DNA of 64,000 nt from an uncultured beta proteobacterium (GTDB taxonomy: Bacteria > Pseudomonadota > Gammaproteobacteria > Burkholderiales > Burkholderiaceae_E). The notes under the pieces were generated by a model. The model saw nothing but the letters and a program-made list of their open reading frames with translations, searched no databases and had not been told where the DNA came from. Below are positions 1 through 6,888 of the stretch, one piece after another. The stretch is from contig CAIZNI010000003.1 in assembly GCA_903934295.1 (NCBI GenBank), forward strand, positions 1 through 64,000, in the 5' to 3' direction. Position 1 is the stretch's first letter. Each line of letters begins with the position of its first letter. The translations under genes and the position numbers were made by a program.

Positions 1-20
1 ACCTACGGATTAACAGTCCG
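1..20. repeat. attL: duplicated anticodon-arm segment of tRNA-Asn
   Basis: Identical over 20 bp to 6918-6937 in the tRNA-Asn gene, covering the anticodon stem-loop; identity stops at position 21. Because the tRNA is on the minus strand, the displaced 3' half of the original gene should lie just left of the window. Confidence 0.85.
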
Positions 21-88
21 AAAATACATCCAATTCATCACCGTTTCTTTGAGTTGAGTTTTGGCCGAATTTCAATGAAATCAAGTAC

Positions 89-116
89 TTGTGAATTCCT
101 GTTGGCCTAGTAGAAT
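89..116 (+). promoter_or_regulatory. Candidate integrase promoter
   Basis: TTGTGA at 89-94 and TAGAAT at 111-116 with a 16-bp spacer give a reasonable sigma-70 promoter. A 13-bp inverted repeat (ATTTCA, one base, TGAAAT at 69-81) lies just upstream and could be an operator. Prediction only. Confidence 0.4.
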
Positions 117-146
117 TCGCTTGAGTTGATTGCGGTAGGGTTTTCG

Positions 147-188
147 TGGCTACAAGGTGGCTACACGGCTGGCTACAACATGGCTACA
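147..188 (+). repeat. Four TGGCTACA direct repeats (putative recombinase arm sites, left end)
   Basis: TGGCTACA occurs at 147-154, 158-165, 170-177 and 181-188, with start-to-start spacings of 11, 12 and 11 bp. The same motif recurs near the right end (6813-6831) in the same orientation. Short direct repeats at helical spacing near both attachment sites are typical of arm-type binding sites of tyrosine recombinases. Confidence 0.65.
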
Positions 189-228
189 CGAACCCGACCC
201 GCCCACCTAGCGACACATAAGGACCGCC

Positions 229-1710
229 ATGCCTCGATTGCAAGCCATGACAATGGAGTTCACGCGAGCGTCCGTGGCTTCGGCGAAGTGCCACGCCGAG
301 CGGGCGCAGACGTTCTATTGGGACACCGTGACGCCGGTGTTGGGGCTCCGTGTGACGCGGGCCGGCGCGAAGTCGTTCGTCTTTGAATCAAAGCTGGGCG
401 GCAAAACTATCCGCATCACCATCGGGCCGGCGACCCTGCAAATTCGGGGGGTCAAGGCGCCGTATCGATTTGGCGCCGACCTTGAGGCCGCAAGGCTGGC
501 CGGCCTAGTGGCACAGGGCATCGACCCCCGCGCAGAAAAGGCCGACCGCGTTGCGGCTCAGGAGGCCGACCGCGAGACCGTGCGGCAGGAGCGAGCGAAG
601 CGGGATGTCTCGGGGCTGGATGCTTGGTTCGTGTACTGCGAGGACCGCCGGCCGCATTGGGGTGAGCGCCACCATGATGACCACCTGTTAATGGTTCAGC
701 CAGGCGGGGCGCCGCGCCAGCGCGCCAAGGGCAAGGCGACGAAGCCGGGTCTGCTGCTTGCGCTGCTGGACCGGCCGCTCGCGCAGGTTGACGCACGGGC
801 CGTCGATGAGTGGGTGTCACGCGAGACGAAGGTGCGGCCGACTCGCACGGCGCTTGGGTTTCGGATGGTGCGGGCATTCTTGAATTGGGCCGGTGAGCAT
901 CCCGAGTTCGGGGACATTGCTAAGGCTGATGCGCATCGACCGAAGCGGACTCGCGAGAAGCTGGCCCGCAAGGCTGCGAAGTCCGATGTATTGCAGCGCG
1001 AGATGTTGAAGGGTTGGTTTGCCGAGGTGGGCAAGCTTTCGCCATCCATGTCGGCGGTGCTGCAATTCATGCTCTTGACTGGCTGCCGGCCGGGGGAGGC
1101 GCTGGATATGCGTTGGAAGGATGTCGACTTCGTGTGGCAGAGCCTGACCCTGCGCGATAAGGTGGTGGGCGAGCGCATCGTCCCGTTGACGCAGCACGTC
1201 GCGAAGTTGCTTTTCGAACTGCGCCGGGTGAACTCAATCCGTCCGAACCTGCCGCGCCGGCTGGATGGCGACGCTGCCGCCCAAGCCGAGCACGAGAAGT
1301 GGGAGCCGAGCCCGTGGGTATTCGTTTCGCGGGTGCGGACTGGCGAGCGAGTGACTGTTCCGAGGAATGCCCACGGCCAAGCGTTAACCGCTGCCGGTTT
1401 GCCTCACGTGAGCTTGCATGGCTTGCGCCGTAGTTTTGGAACGCTTTCCGAGTGGTGTGAGACGCCCATCGGCATCGTGGCGCAGATTCAGGGTCATGCG
1501 CCAAGCGCCATCGCCGAACGACATTACCGCGTTCGTCCGCTCGACTTGCTGCGGCAATGGCATCAGCGAATCGAGGTCTTCATCCTCGCCGAAGCCGGCA
1601 TCGAACCTGCCGCTGCACATGAGCCGAATCGGCCTGCACTCGCGCTGGTGCACAAAAACCCCGAAATCGCCTGTTTTAGTGCACAAATGGGCGGAATCGC
1701 GGCCGCTTGA
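229..1710 (+). CDS. Tyrosine recombinase (site-specific integrase)
   Basis: A 493-residue integrase that would insert and excise this element at tRNA-Asn. The N-terminal ~110 residues resemble the DUF4102-type arm-binding domain (a GLRVT..GAKSFVF stretch followed by a GIDPR segment near residue 100). The catalytic domain carries the family residues Arg287 (in TGCRPGEAL), His397 and Arg400 (HGLRR), His423 (in GH) and Tyr433 (in HYR). It lies directly inside attL and reads away from it. The 60 residues after the catalytic Tyr are unusually long and of unknown role. The start at 229 is the first in-frame ATG after the arm repeats; an internal ATG lies at residue 7. Function is firm from the catalytic set; specificity for tRNA-Asn follows from the flanking repeats. 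Confidence 0.95.
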   Translation: MPRLQAMTMEFTRASVASAKCHAERAQTFYWDTVTPVLGLRVTRAGAKSFVFESKLGGKTIRITIGPATLQIRGVKAPYRFGADLEAARLAGLVAQGIDPRAEKADRVAAQEADRETVRQERAKRDVSGLDAWFVYCEDRRPHWGERHHDDHLLMVQPGGAPRQRAKGKATKPGLLLALLDRPLAQVDARAVDEWVSRETKVRPTRTALGFRMVRAFLNWAGEHPEFGDIAKADAHRPKRTREKLARKAAKSDVLQREMLKGWFAEVGKLSPSMSAVLQFMLLTGCRPGEALDMRWKDVDFVWQSLTLRDKVVGERIVPLTQHVAKLLFELRRVNSIRPNLPRRLDGDAAAQAEHEKWEPSPWVFVSRVRTGERVTVPRNAHGQALTAAGLPHVSLHGLRRSFGTLSEWCETPIGIVAQIQGHAPSAIAERHYRVRPLDLLRQWHQRIEVFILAEAGIEPAAAHEPNRPALALVHKNPEIACFSAQMGGIAAA

Positions 1711-1733
1711 TAATCGCCGCTCGGGGCGCCTAG

Positions 1734-1761
1734 TTAACCTTCATCGTCCGGCTCATATAAT
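1734..1761 (+). promoter_or_regulatory. Candidate promoter for the unknown ORF at 1852
   Basis: A perfect TATAAT at 1756-1761 has TTAACC at 1734-1739 (16-bp spacer). Transcription would start near 1768, directly at the left arm of the inverted repeat at 1762-1829, so the transcript would begin with a hairpin. Confidence 0.5.
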
Positions 1762-1829
1762 AGGATGCCCGCGCCTAAATCGACGGATTGAACACCGGAC
1801 CTTCACCGGCTGGCGCGGGCTCTTATCCT
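1762..1829 (+). promoter_or_regulatory. Leader inverted repeat upstream of ORF 1852
   Basis: AGGAT+GCCCGCGCC (1762-1775) pairs with GGCGCGGGC (1812-1820) and ATCCT (1825-1829), with a 4-base bulge and a 36-base loop. It lies between a TATAAT box and the ATG at 1852, so it would fold in the 5' leader. It might control translation or be a protein site; there is no T-run, so it is not a terminator. Confidence 0.4.
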
Positions 1830-1851
1830 GAAGGCCGCCTGAAGGGGCGCC

Positions 1852-2538
1852 ATGTCTCACCTACTAGTATTCCCGGAACTCGGCTGCCGCGAATTCGGTT
1901 CGGGCCTGATTCTCACCGAGAGTTTCCTTCGGTTGGCTGCTGAAAAGGGTTGGCGCCTGCCGCCCGAGTGTCGGCTCGAAGGTTTCGACCTGTTGCATAT
2001 CGAGAGCGCGCTGAACAGCCTGACCGTTGCACAGCCGGCGGTAAGCCGCGAAGTTGCCGTGATGTTGCTCGCGGGCAGTGCTGCAGCCGAGCACGAACTG
2101 GCCGAGAAACTGCCGCAGTGGGTGCTGAGGGCCGCTTACGGCAACCTCTGGCGCCGTCGCATCCGGGACTTGCTCGCGACCGGCGAGCTCGCATTGGTAG
2201 ACCCTATCAGCCGCGAAGAAGTCCAGGCCGTGCCAGCGGGGGCGCCTGATGCAGCATCAGCACCTGTACCTGCACCGACTCGACCCGACGAAGGATGGCG
2301 TGCCGTCTTTGAGGACGAGGGTGCAGATTGGCGCGAGCGTGCCCGGGCCCGGGCGTCGGCATGGTGGACGGAAGGCTCGATTGGTGAGATACGAAACCGC
2401 AGTCAGGCCGCCGAGTTTATTTCCCGCTGGTGCCGTCAAAACGATGTTCGAGGGAGAGACGGACCCCCCGGCAAGCTCTATCTGCGGAACCACATCCTCG
2501 ACGTCAAACATTGGATGCCACCTAGTGTTGACGCTTAA
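1852..2538 (+). CDS. Unknown protein of the integrated element
   Basis: A 228-residue protein that I do not recognise. The N-terminal ~115 residues are mixed helix-forming sequence. Residues ~130-150 are Ala/Pro-rich and look like a linker. The C-terminal part is rich in Arg, Glu and Trp and includes the segment AAEFISRWCRQNDVR, which has the look of a helix-turn-helix or other DNA-contact region, but this is a weak impression. The ATG at 1852 is preceded by GAAGGGGCG, a usable ribosome site, and by its own promoter and leader hairpin. Its position between integrase and the AlpA-like gene suggests a regulatory or accessory role in the element; this is inference only. Confidence 0.7.
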   Translation: MSHLLVFPELGCREFGSGLILTESFLRLAAEKGWRLPPECRLEGFDLLHIESALNSLTVAQPAVSREVAVMLLAGSAAAEHELAEKLPQWVLRAAYGNLWRRRIRDLLATGELALVDPISREEVQAVPAGAPDAASAPVPAPTRPDEGWRAVFEDEGADWRERARARASAWWTEGSIGEIRNRSQAAEFISRWCRQNDVRGRDGPPGKLYLRNHILDVKHWMPPSVDA

Positions 2539-2575
2539 CATCGCTTAACACTGAGGAAAATATTCGGACTTAACA
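2524..2575 (+). repeat. TTAACA repeats / inverted repeat before the AlpA-like gene
   Basis: TTAACA occurs at 2535-2540, 2545-2550 and 2570-2575. AGTGTT (2524-2529) and AACACT (2547-2552) form an inverted repeat across the stop codon of the preceding ORF. The cluster sits about 140 bp upstream of the AlpA-like start and is a candidate operator. Confidence 0.4.
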
Positions 2576-2711
2576 TCAGCTCCGCGTCGATTTCCGCTCT
2601 GAGGAAGCGGTTTCGATGCCGCCTTGATGATTCGAATTTGTTAAATAAAGGATTGGTTCTGGCCTGACGCGAACGCCACCCGGTAATCGCTGTCGCAGGC
2701 CGGAGACTACC

Positions 2712-2918
2712 TTGAGCAAATCCTTGAGTTTGACGCCGCTGGACATCGAGACGCGCACCACGCTGCCGACCAACGAAACAGCCGCGCATATTAATCGCCG
2801 ACCGCAGACCCTGCGGGCGTGGGCCTGCATGGGCGGCGGCCTGCTGCAACCGGTGCGCATCGGCAACAGGCTTGCTTGGCGAGTCGCCGACATTCGCCGA
2901 TTGGTGGCCGGCGAATGA
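2712..2918 (+). CDS. AlpA-like small helix-turn-helix protein (excisionase/regulator type)
   Basis: A 68-residue protein built like the AlpA/MerR-type winged-helix proteins of prophages and satellites. Residues ~20-35 (NETAAHINRRPQTLRAW) form the first helix-turn-helix and residues ~48-66 the wing and last helix (RIGNRLAWRVADIRRL). Proteins of this kind act as excisionases or regulators of an adjacent integrase. There is no ATG: the start is TTG at 2712 with GGAG at 2702-2705. The stop overlaps the next ATG (ATGA at 2915-2918), so it is translationally coupled to the downstream ORF. Identity as a DNA-binding protein is well supported; excisionase versus transcription factor is open. Confidence 0.8.
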   Translation: MSKSLSLTPLDIETRTTLPTNETAAHINRRPQTLRAWACMGGGLLQPVRIGNRLAWRVADIRRLVAGE

Positions 2919-3220
2919 GCGCCGCGCTGCAGAAACCGAAATTCGTTTTCGGGGGGAACCCGCGCGAGCACCGCGCGCTGCTGGCCCTGCTGGTCCGCCC
3001 GCAGCCCCGGGAACACATCGACCGGACCGCCGGGTGCAGTAATGGGCCTGCGCTAGTCGCGGACCTGCGGGCGCGCGGTCTAGACCTGCCGTGCTCGCGA
3101 GCGGTCTGCATTGACCGCGATGGGCGCGAGGTGCGGCGGGGTGTGTATCACCTGACCGTGGCCGACCGGCGCCGCGTGTACCGGGCGTTCCGGGCGTTTG
3201 CCGAGCGAGGTGGACGATGA
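2915..3220 (+). CDS. Small winged-helix-like protein of unknown function
   Basis: A 101-residue basic protein between the AlpA-like gene and the primase-helicase, overlapping both by 4 bp (ATGA junctions at 2915 and 3217). The middle part (residues ~18-65, from REHRALLALL to LPCSRAV) reads like a winged-helix domain: two helices, a recognition helix with SNGPALVADLR, then a short wing with RDGREVRRGVY. Small proteins of this type occur next to replication genes in phages and plasmids. The tight coupling suggests a role in replication or its control. Function not demonstrated. Confidence 0.75.
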   Translation: MSAALQKPKFVFGGNPREHRALLALLVRPQPREHIDRTAGCSNGPALVADLRARGLDLPCSRAVCIDRDGREVRRGVYHLTVADRRRVYRAFRAFAERGGR

Positions 3221-5157
3221 CCGGCCGCGCACTGCAGGCGCTGCAGGCGCTCGACCCGGGCGTGCCGCGCTCGGAATGGGTTCGGCTCGCGATGGCCGCG
3301 CGGGCTGAAGGCGTTTCGCTGCATGACTTCACCGAATGGTCGGCGCAGGCGGGCAATTTCAAGTCGTCGGGCGATTGTGCCGCGACATGGCGTTCGTTCT
3401 CCGACGGCGCTGTTACGGGCGCAACCTTGTACGCCGCTGCCCACGCTGCCGGCTGGCGCGACGGCCACCCGGGCCGAGTCATTCGCCGGCCGCTGCTGGT
3501 GCACCCGCGCCGTGCTGTGCCACCGGTTGCACGGTTTGACTTTGCTGGCGTTTGGGCTGGCGCAGCGCCCGCCGATGCCGAGCATCCTTATGTGGTCAAG
3601 AAGGACGGGCTTGCCGACGACCTGCGGGTCTACACGGGGCCGTTGCGAGTCGCTGGTCGCCCCCTTGACGGCGCGCTGCTGGTGCCCGCCTACGATGGAA
3701 CCGGCGCACTGCAGGCATGGCAGGCCATCCTGCCCGGCTCGAGCAAGCTGAACGCACCCGGCGCTCGGATGGCAGGCGGACGCTTCATCGTGGGCGCAGG
3801 CCTGGCAGACAGCGAACAGGTGTTCGTTTGTGAAGGCATCGGTGCCGCATGGTCGGCGCATCGGGCGACCGGCTCGCCTGCAGTGTGTGCATTCGGTTTC
3901 GGCAACGTGGCTGTCGTCGCCGCTGACGTGCACCAGCAGTACCCCGACGTGCACGTGGTCGTCGTGGCCGACCGTGGCAAGGAAAGCGACTGCGAGGCCA
4001 TCGCCCGGACCGTTAGCGGCGCATCGGTCGGTCTACCTGCCGAATGGCCGGCTGGTGCTGACATCAACGACCTGCACATCCGCGACGGACTCGACGCGCT
4101 CGCGCAGCTGCTGGCGAAGCCGGTTGAACCCGCCCGGCGATTCCGCGTGATGACCGGAGCTGATGTCGCCGCCCTGCCGCCGGTGCAGTGGCTGGTGCAA
4201 GGCGTGTTGCCGACCGAGGGGCTGGCCTGCGTTTTCGGAGCGCCCGGTAGTGGCAAGAGCTTCATCGTGCTCGACCTGCTCGCCGCCGTTGCCGCCGGCC
4301 GCCCGTGGTTCGGGCTGCGCACGATGACCGCACCGACAACCCTTTTGTCGCTCGAGGGTGCCGGTGGTATTGCTCAACGGGTGCAGGCGTTCCGTTCGCG
4401 ACATGGCGAGGTGCCGTCCGACCTGCGTTTCGTGACGCAGGCGTTCGAGCTACTCGGCGGCGACGATGTCGATGAACTCGCGGCTGCCGTTCGGGCTGCA
4501 GGCGGTGCTGGCGGGGTCATCGTGCTGGATACCTTGAACGCTGCCGCCCCCGGGAAGGAGGAAAATTCGGGCGCCGATATGGGCCTGTTAGTGCAGGCCG
4601 CCAAGCGCCTGCAAGGGCTGCTCGGCGGACTGGTGCTGCTGGTGCATCACAGTGGCAAGGATATTTCGAAGGGCATGCGCGGGCATTCGTCGCTGCTGGC
4701 CGCGCTTGATGCCGCCATCGAGGTGCTGCGCGACGGCTCGGCGAGGCGGTGGAGGGTCGTGAAATCGAAAGACGGCCAGGATGGCGACGAGCACCCCTTC
4801 CGACTCGATGTCGTCGAGCTTGGCATTGACCAGCACGGCGAGGGCATCACGTCCTGCGTCGTCGTGCCAGCAGAACCCGCAGGCGATGCAGTGCGCCGGG
4901 CACGGCTGCCGGCCGGTGGCAATCAGCGGGTTGTCTTTGACGCGCTCGGCGAGGCTTTCAGAGGTGCGGGCGACTTCGGGCAGGCAGGCGCACCAGCTGG
5001 ACGCCCTTGCATTCGAGTTGAGGCGGCCGTCGAAAACTGCAGGGGACGACTCACCTGCCCGCCTGACCGGCAGGGGGAACGTGCCAGAAGTGCTATTACC
5101 GGGCTGGTTTCGCGCGGGGTGCTGGTTCTGCGTGACGGTTGGCTCTATCTGCCCTGA
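3217..5157 (+). CDS. Primase-helicase (PriCT-2 / Toprim-like / RepA-type AAA ATPase)
   Basis: A 646-residue replication protein that would prime and unwind DNA of the element. Residues ~8-80 resemble the PriCT-2 primase C-terminal domain (SEWVRLAMAA through the W and ATLYAAAHAAGW). Residues ~200-290 look Toprim-like, with VCEGIGAAWS and VVVADRGKESD. The RecA/RepA-type ATPase domain follows: Walker A GAPGSGKS at 341-348, Walker B in VIVLDTLNA, and a LVHHSGKD motif 3. Such fused primase-helicases are typical of P4-like satellites and small plasmids. The last ~100 residues are less conserved-looking. It is the last gene of a tightly overlapped operon with the AlpA-like and small ORF. Only this replication gene is visible, so a host polymerase would be needed. 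Confidence 0.88.
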   Translation: MTGRALQALQALDPGVPRSEWVRLAMAARAEGVSLHDFTEWSAQAGNFKSSGDCAATWRSFSDGAVTGATLYAAAHAAGWRDGHPGRVIRRPLLVHPRRAVPPVARFDFAGVWAGAAPADAEHPYVVKKDGLADDLRVYTGPLRVAGRPLDGALLVPAYDGTGALQAWQAILPGSSKLNAPGARMAGGRFIVGAGLADSEQVFVCEGIGAAWSAHRATGSPAVCAFGFGNVAVVAADVHQQYPDVHVVVVADRGKESDCEAIARTVSGASVGLPAEWPAGADINDLHIRDGLDALAQLLAKPVEPARRFRVMTGADVAALPPVQWLVQGVLPTEGLACVFGAPGSGKSFIVLDLLAAVAAGRPWFGLRTMTAPTTLLSLEGAGGIAQRVQAFRSRHGEVPSDLRFVTQAFELLGGDDVDELAAAVRAAGGAGGVIVLDTLNAAAPGKEENSGADMGLLVQAAKRLQGLLGGLVLLVHHSGKDISKGMRGHSSLLAALDAAIEVLRDGSARRWRVVKSKDGQDGDEHPFRLDVVELGIDQHGEGITSCVVVPAEPAGDAVRRARLPAGGNQRVVFDALGEAFRGAGDFGQAGAPAGRPCIRVEAAVENCRGRLTCPPDRQGERARSAITGLVSRGVLVLRDGWLYLP

Positions 5158-5214
5158 ACCCCGAAATTCCCCGAAAGTCCCCGTTTCGGTGCTTCCGAGG
5201 CCCGAAATTCCCCA

Positions 5215-5233
5215 CCCCCTCTATAAGAGGGGG
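5215..5233 (+). terminator. GC-rich hairpin after the primase-helicase
   Basis: CCCCCTCT (5215-5222), loop ATA, AGAGGGGG (5226-5233); an 8-bp perfect stem 58 bp past the stop codon. No T-run follows, so it may be an RNA 3'-end structure rather than a full intrinsic terminator. Confidence 0.4.
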
Positions 5234-5257
5234 GGGAAAACGGGGCGGGAGTGGGGA

Positions 5258-5310
5258 AATTCAACACCTGTTGATTTTTTGCTACCGGCAATTCGACACC
5301 TGTAGATTTT
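5258..5310 (+). repeat. Two-copy 21-bp direct repeat
   Basis: 5258-5278 and 5290-5310 share AATTC-R-ACACCTGT-W-GATTTT, differing at two positions and starting 32 bp (three helical turns) apart. Confidence 0.6.
5261..5280 (+). terminator. Candidate intrinsic terminator of the primase-helicase operon
   Basis: TCAACA, two-base loop CC, TGTTGA, then six T residues (5275-5280). The stem is short and AT-rich, so it is modest. The same sequence forms the first copy of a 21-bp direct repeat, so it may also be a protein site. Confidence 0.45.
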
Positions 5311-5451
5311 CGGGGTTGGCGTTGCTGAAACCGGCCTGTTTGGCGCAGTCGATGCCACTTTCCGGGCCGTTGTCATGCTGCCGGCTGCTCGACTGCTGGT
5401 GCTGCAGACTTGGCGAACCTGCTAGCGCTTTGCTAGCGCCATGCCTGCACC

Positions 5452-5802
5452 ATGCTGGCCTGCTGGCAGTCGTCGCCGGTGCTGCCCGCCGGTGCCTGCG
5501 TCGCCGCTGGTGCCTGCCCTCGCTTGGCGGCTGCTGCCGGGTGCATGGCCTGCCCGGCCGCTGTGTATGTCGTGCTGGCGGCCGACATCGAGCGGCTCGA
5601 TAGCGAGCGACGGCGCACCGACAACCCGCGACGGGCTGCGCTGCTGCTGCGCGTGTCGGAGTCATTGACGCGGCAATCAATCGCACTGAGCCGCTGCATC
5701 GGGCTGGCACCGGGTGCGCGCCACCGGCTGGCCGGTGTGCAGGCTGGGCGCCTCGCGGAGAGGCAGGCGCGCGAGGTGGCGCAGTCGCTGCACGAACTCT
5801 GA
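5452..5802 (+). CDS. Possible small protein in the element (doubtful)
   Basis: A 116-codon frame. The first ~38 residues are Ala/Cys-rich and implausible. Residues ~39-116 look more protein-like: charged helices with IERLDSERRRTDNP, a hydrophobic stretch and APGARHRLAGVQAGRLAERQA. The C-terminal half faintly recalls the end of P27-type small terminase subunits, where a conserved L-G-L-x-P-x-A-R-x-R/K-L stretch occurs, but the resemblance is by eye only. If real, the start may be a later GTG or CTG. It could also be chance in GC-rich DNA. Confidence 0.3.
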   Translation: MLACWQSSPVLPAGACVAAGACPRLAAAAGCMACPAAVYVVLAADIERLDSERRRTDNPRRAALLLRVSESLTRQSIALSRCIGLAPGARHRLAGVQAGRLAERQAREVAQSLHEL

Positions 5803-5840
5803 CGCTGGCGCGGCCTGCATCGTTTGCACCTGGGCGAGGG

Positions 5841-5904
5841 CAACGGTTGCGGGTGGGCTGCGAATCTGCGAGACGGTGTTCGCCCAGGTGCATCAATTGG
5901 TGCA
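5841..5904. repeat. Long imperfect repeat unit, copy 1 (type A)
   Basis: An ~64-bp unit running from ACGGTTGCG through GCGAATCT to CAGGTGC and ending in palindrome 1. It is repeated imperfectly at 6049-6112, and its right half again near 6228-6274 (ACGGTGTTCG, CAGGT, palindrome). This shows that palindromes are parts of larger duplicated units. Confidence 0.55.
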
Positions 5905-6396
5905 GCTAACGTCACCCAATCGCAAGCCGCCGCGTTTCTCAATGTCGGCGCCGTCGGTGAAGTGAGGGCGCGCCAATTGGCGCATCCTGCCGAAACCTAA
6001 GCACAAGATGCTAGTCAGCATGCCCCAATTGGGGCATCCGCCATCGGGCGACGGTTGCGAGGCGGATTGCGAATCTTCCCAAGGGCGTGCGCTCAGGTGC
6101 GCCAATTGGCGCACCTGCCGGCTGAAAATGCATCAATTGGTGCAGTTACTCAAGACGCCGCCGCTGAAATGCTCAACGTGGGCCGGCGCATCGTCCAGCG
6201 CGCGCGAGCCGTCCTAGACCACGGTGCGCCCTAATCTTTCGCACGGTGTTCGTTCAGGTACGCAAATTTGCGTATCTGCCGTCTGCGCCGCTCACGGTCA
6301 GGGGCGCCAGCCGCCGTTGATGTCACGGGTGTTGCTGTCGCGCATGGTCCCGGTGTTCGTGCACGCGGGCAAATCAGCATGCGCAAATTTGCGCAT
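5889..6396. repeat. Array of seven co-varying palindromes
   Basis: Centres CAATTG or AAATTT with matched arms: 5889-5904 (one T/G mismatch), 5970-5983, 6020-6037 (18 bp perfect), 6094-6117 (24 bp perfect), 6129-6144 (same as the first), 6259-6274 (16 bp perfect), 6379-6396 (18 bp perfect). Arm sequence differs between copies (GCAT, GCGC, GCCC, ACGC) but both sides change together, so dyad symmetry is kept rather than sequence. Three copies are preceded by CAGGT and two are embedded as TCAGCAT-palindrome-ATCC. Confidence 0.85.
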
Positions 6397-6565
6397 CCTC
6401 CGCCGCTCAATCGCAGGCCGCCGCATTGCTGAACACCAGCCGACCGCCCGCCCGTTCAGGGGCCGCCAAGGGCACTAGCGGCCGTTGACGCCATCGGGGC
6501 GGGGGTTGCAGGGCATCAGGCATGCACGCCTACGGTGGCCGCTGCGGGGCTGCTGGGGGCGTCTG

Positions 6566-6651
6566 TGAGGCTCTGCCGGTGAGGCTGCTTTGAGGCCATC
6601 TTGAGGCTACTTTGAGGCCATGCTGAGGCATTGGTGAGGCCATGCTGAGGC
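6566..6651 (+). repeat. TGAGGC iterons with 11-bp period
   Basis: TGAGGC starts at 6566, 6580, 6591, 6602, 6613, 6624, 6635 and 6646. The last seven are spaced exactly 11 bp, about one helical turn, so a bound protein would line up on one face. Iterons next to an AT-rich stretch are the usual layout of a replication origin in plasmids and P4-like elements; the link to the primase-helicase here is inferred. Confidence 0.75.
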
Positions 6652-6666
6652 AGCCGCTCGCCCTCT

Positions 6667-6723
6667 TGCTGCAGGCGCACCTGCCGGCGAGAAACTAAAA
6701 ACTATCCCTTTTCCCCTGCAGCA
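6667..6723. repeat. Inverted repeat flanking an AT-rich stretch beside the iterons
   Basis: TGCTGCAGG (6667-6675) and CCTGCAGCA (6715-6723) are perfect 9-bp inverted repeats. Between them lies an A/T-biased tract (GAAACTAAAAACTATCCCTT, 6691-6710) that stands out in this GC-rich DNA and could be a melting region. Confidence 0.5.
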
Positions 6724-6812
6724 GCCTCGGGGCTAATTTCGCGTGGGCGACATTTTCGGAAGGGGAGTGCCTATTTTTTAGGCAGACGGGTAAGGCGGGG
6801 GTTGATGTCCCG

Positions 6813-6831
6813 TGGCTACAAGGCGGCTACA
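6813..6831 (+). repeat. Right-end arm-type repeats
   Basis: TGGCTACA at 6813-6820 and CGGCTACA at 6824-6831, 11 bp apart. The stretch 6811-6833 matches 145-167 at the left end with one difference. These are the right-end counterparts of the left arm repeats. Confidence 0.6.
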
Positions 6832-6850
6832 CGGAAACCCGGAAAGCAAA

Positions 6851-6872
6851 ACGCCACCCGGGAAGGTGGCGT
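6851..6872 (-). terminator. Intrinsic terminator of tRNA-Asn, supplied by the element
   Basis: On the minus strand ACGCCACC, loop TTCCCG, GGTGGCGT, followed by TTTGCTTT. It lies 17 bp past the tRNA 3' end and inside the integrated element, so integration replaced the native 3' end and terminator of the gene. Confidence 0.8.
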
Positions 6873-6888
6873 AAGTGCTTGATTCGTT

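Larger units (their letters stand above)
5158..6888. other. Repeat-rich, mostly non-coding right part of the element (putative replication/control region)
   Basis: About 1.7 kb with at most one weak ORF (5452-5802). It holds a GC hairpin and a T-tailed hairpin just after the primase-helicase, a 21-bp direct repeat (5258-5278 and 5290-5310), seven CAATTG/AAATTT-centred palindromes (5889-6396), seven TGAGGC iterons with 11-bp period plus one outlier (6566-6651), an AT-rich stretch flanked by inverted repeats (6667-6723), arm-type repeats (6813-6831) and the tRNA terminator (6851-6872). Repeat density and position after a replication gene suggest an origin or control region; this is inferred. 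Confidence 0.6.

Noticed and set aside
1-20. A second tRNA-Asn gene at the left edge
   Set aside because: Only the anticodon-arm segment is present in the window; identity ends at position 21, so it is the att duplication.
126-386. An 86-codon ORF before and across the integrase start
   Set aside because: Overlaps the recombinase in another frame and the arm repeats; no protein features.
5889-6396. CRISPR array
   Set aside because: Units are palindromes of differing sequence and uneven spacing; there is no constant repeat with unique spacers and no cas genes.
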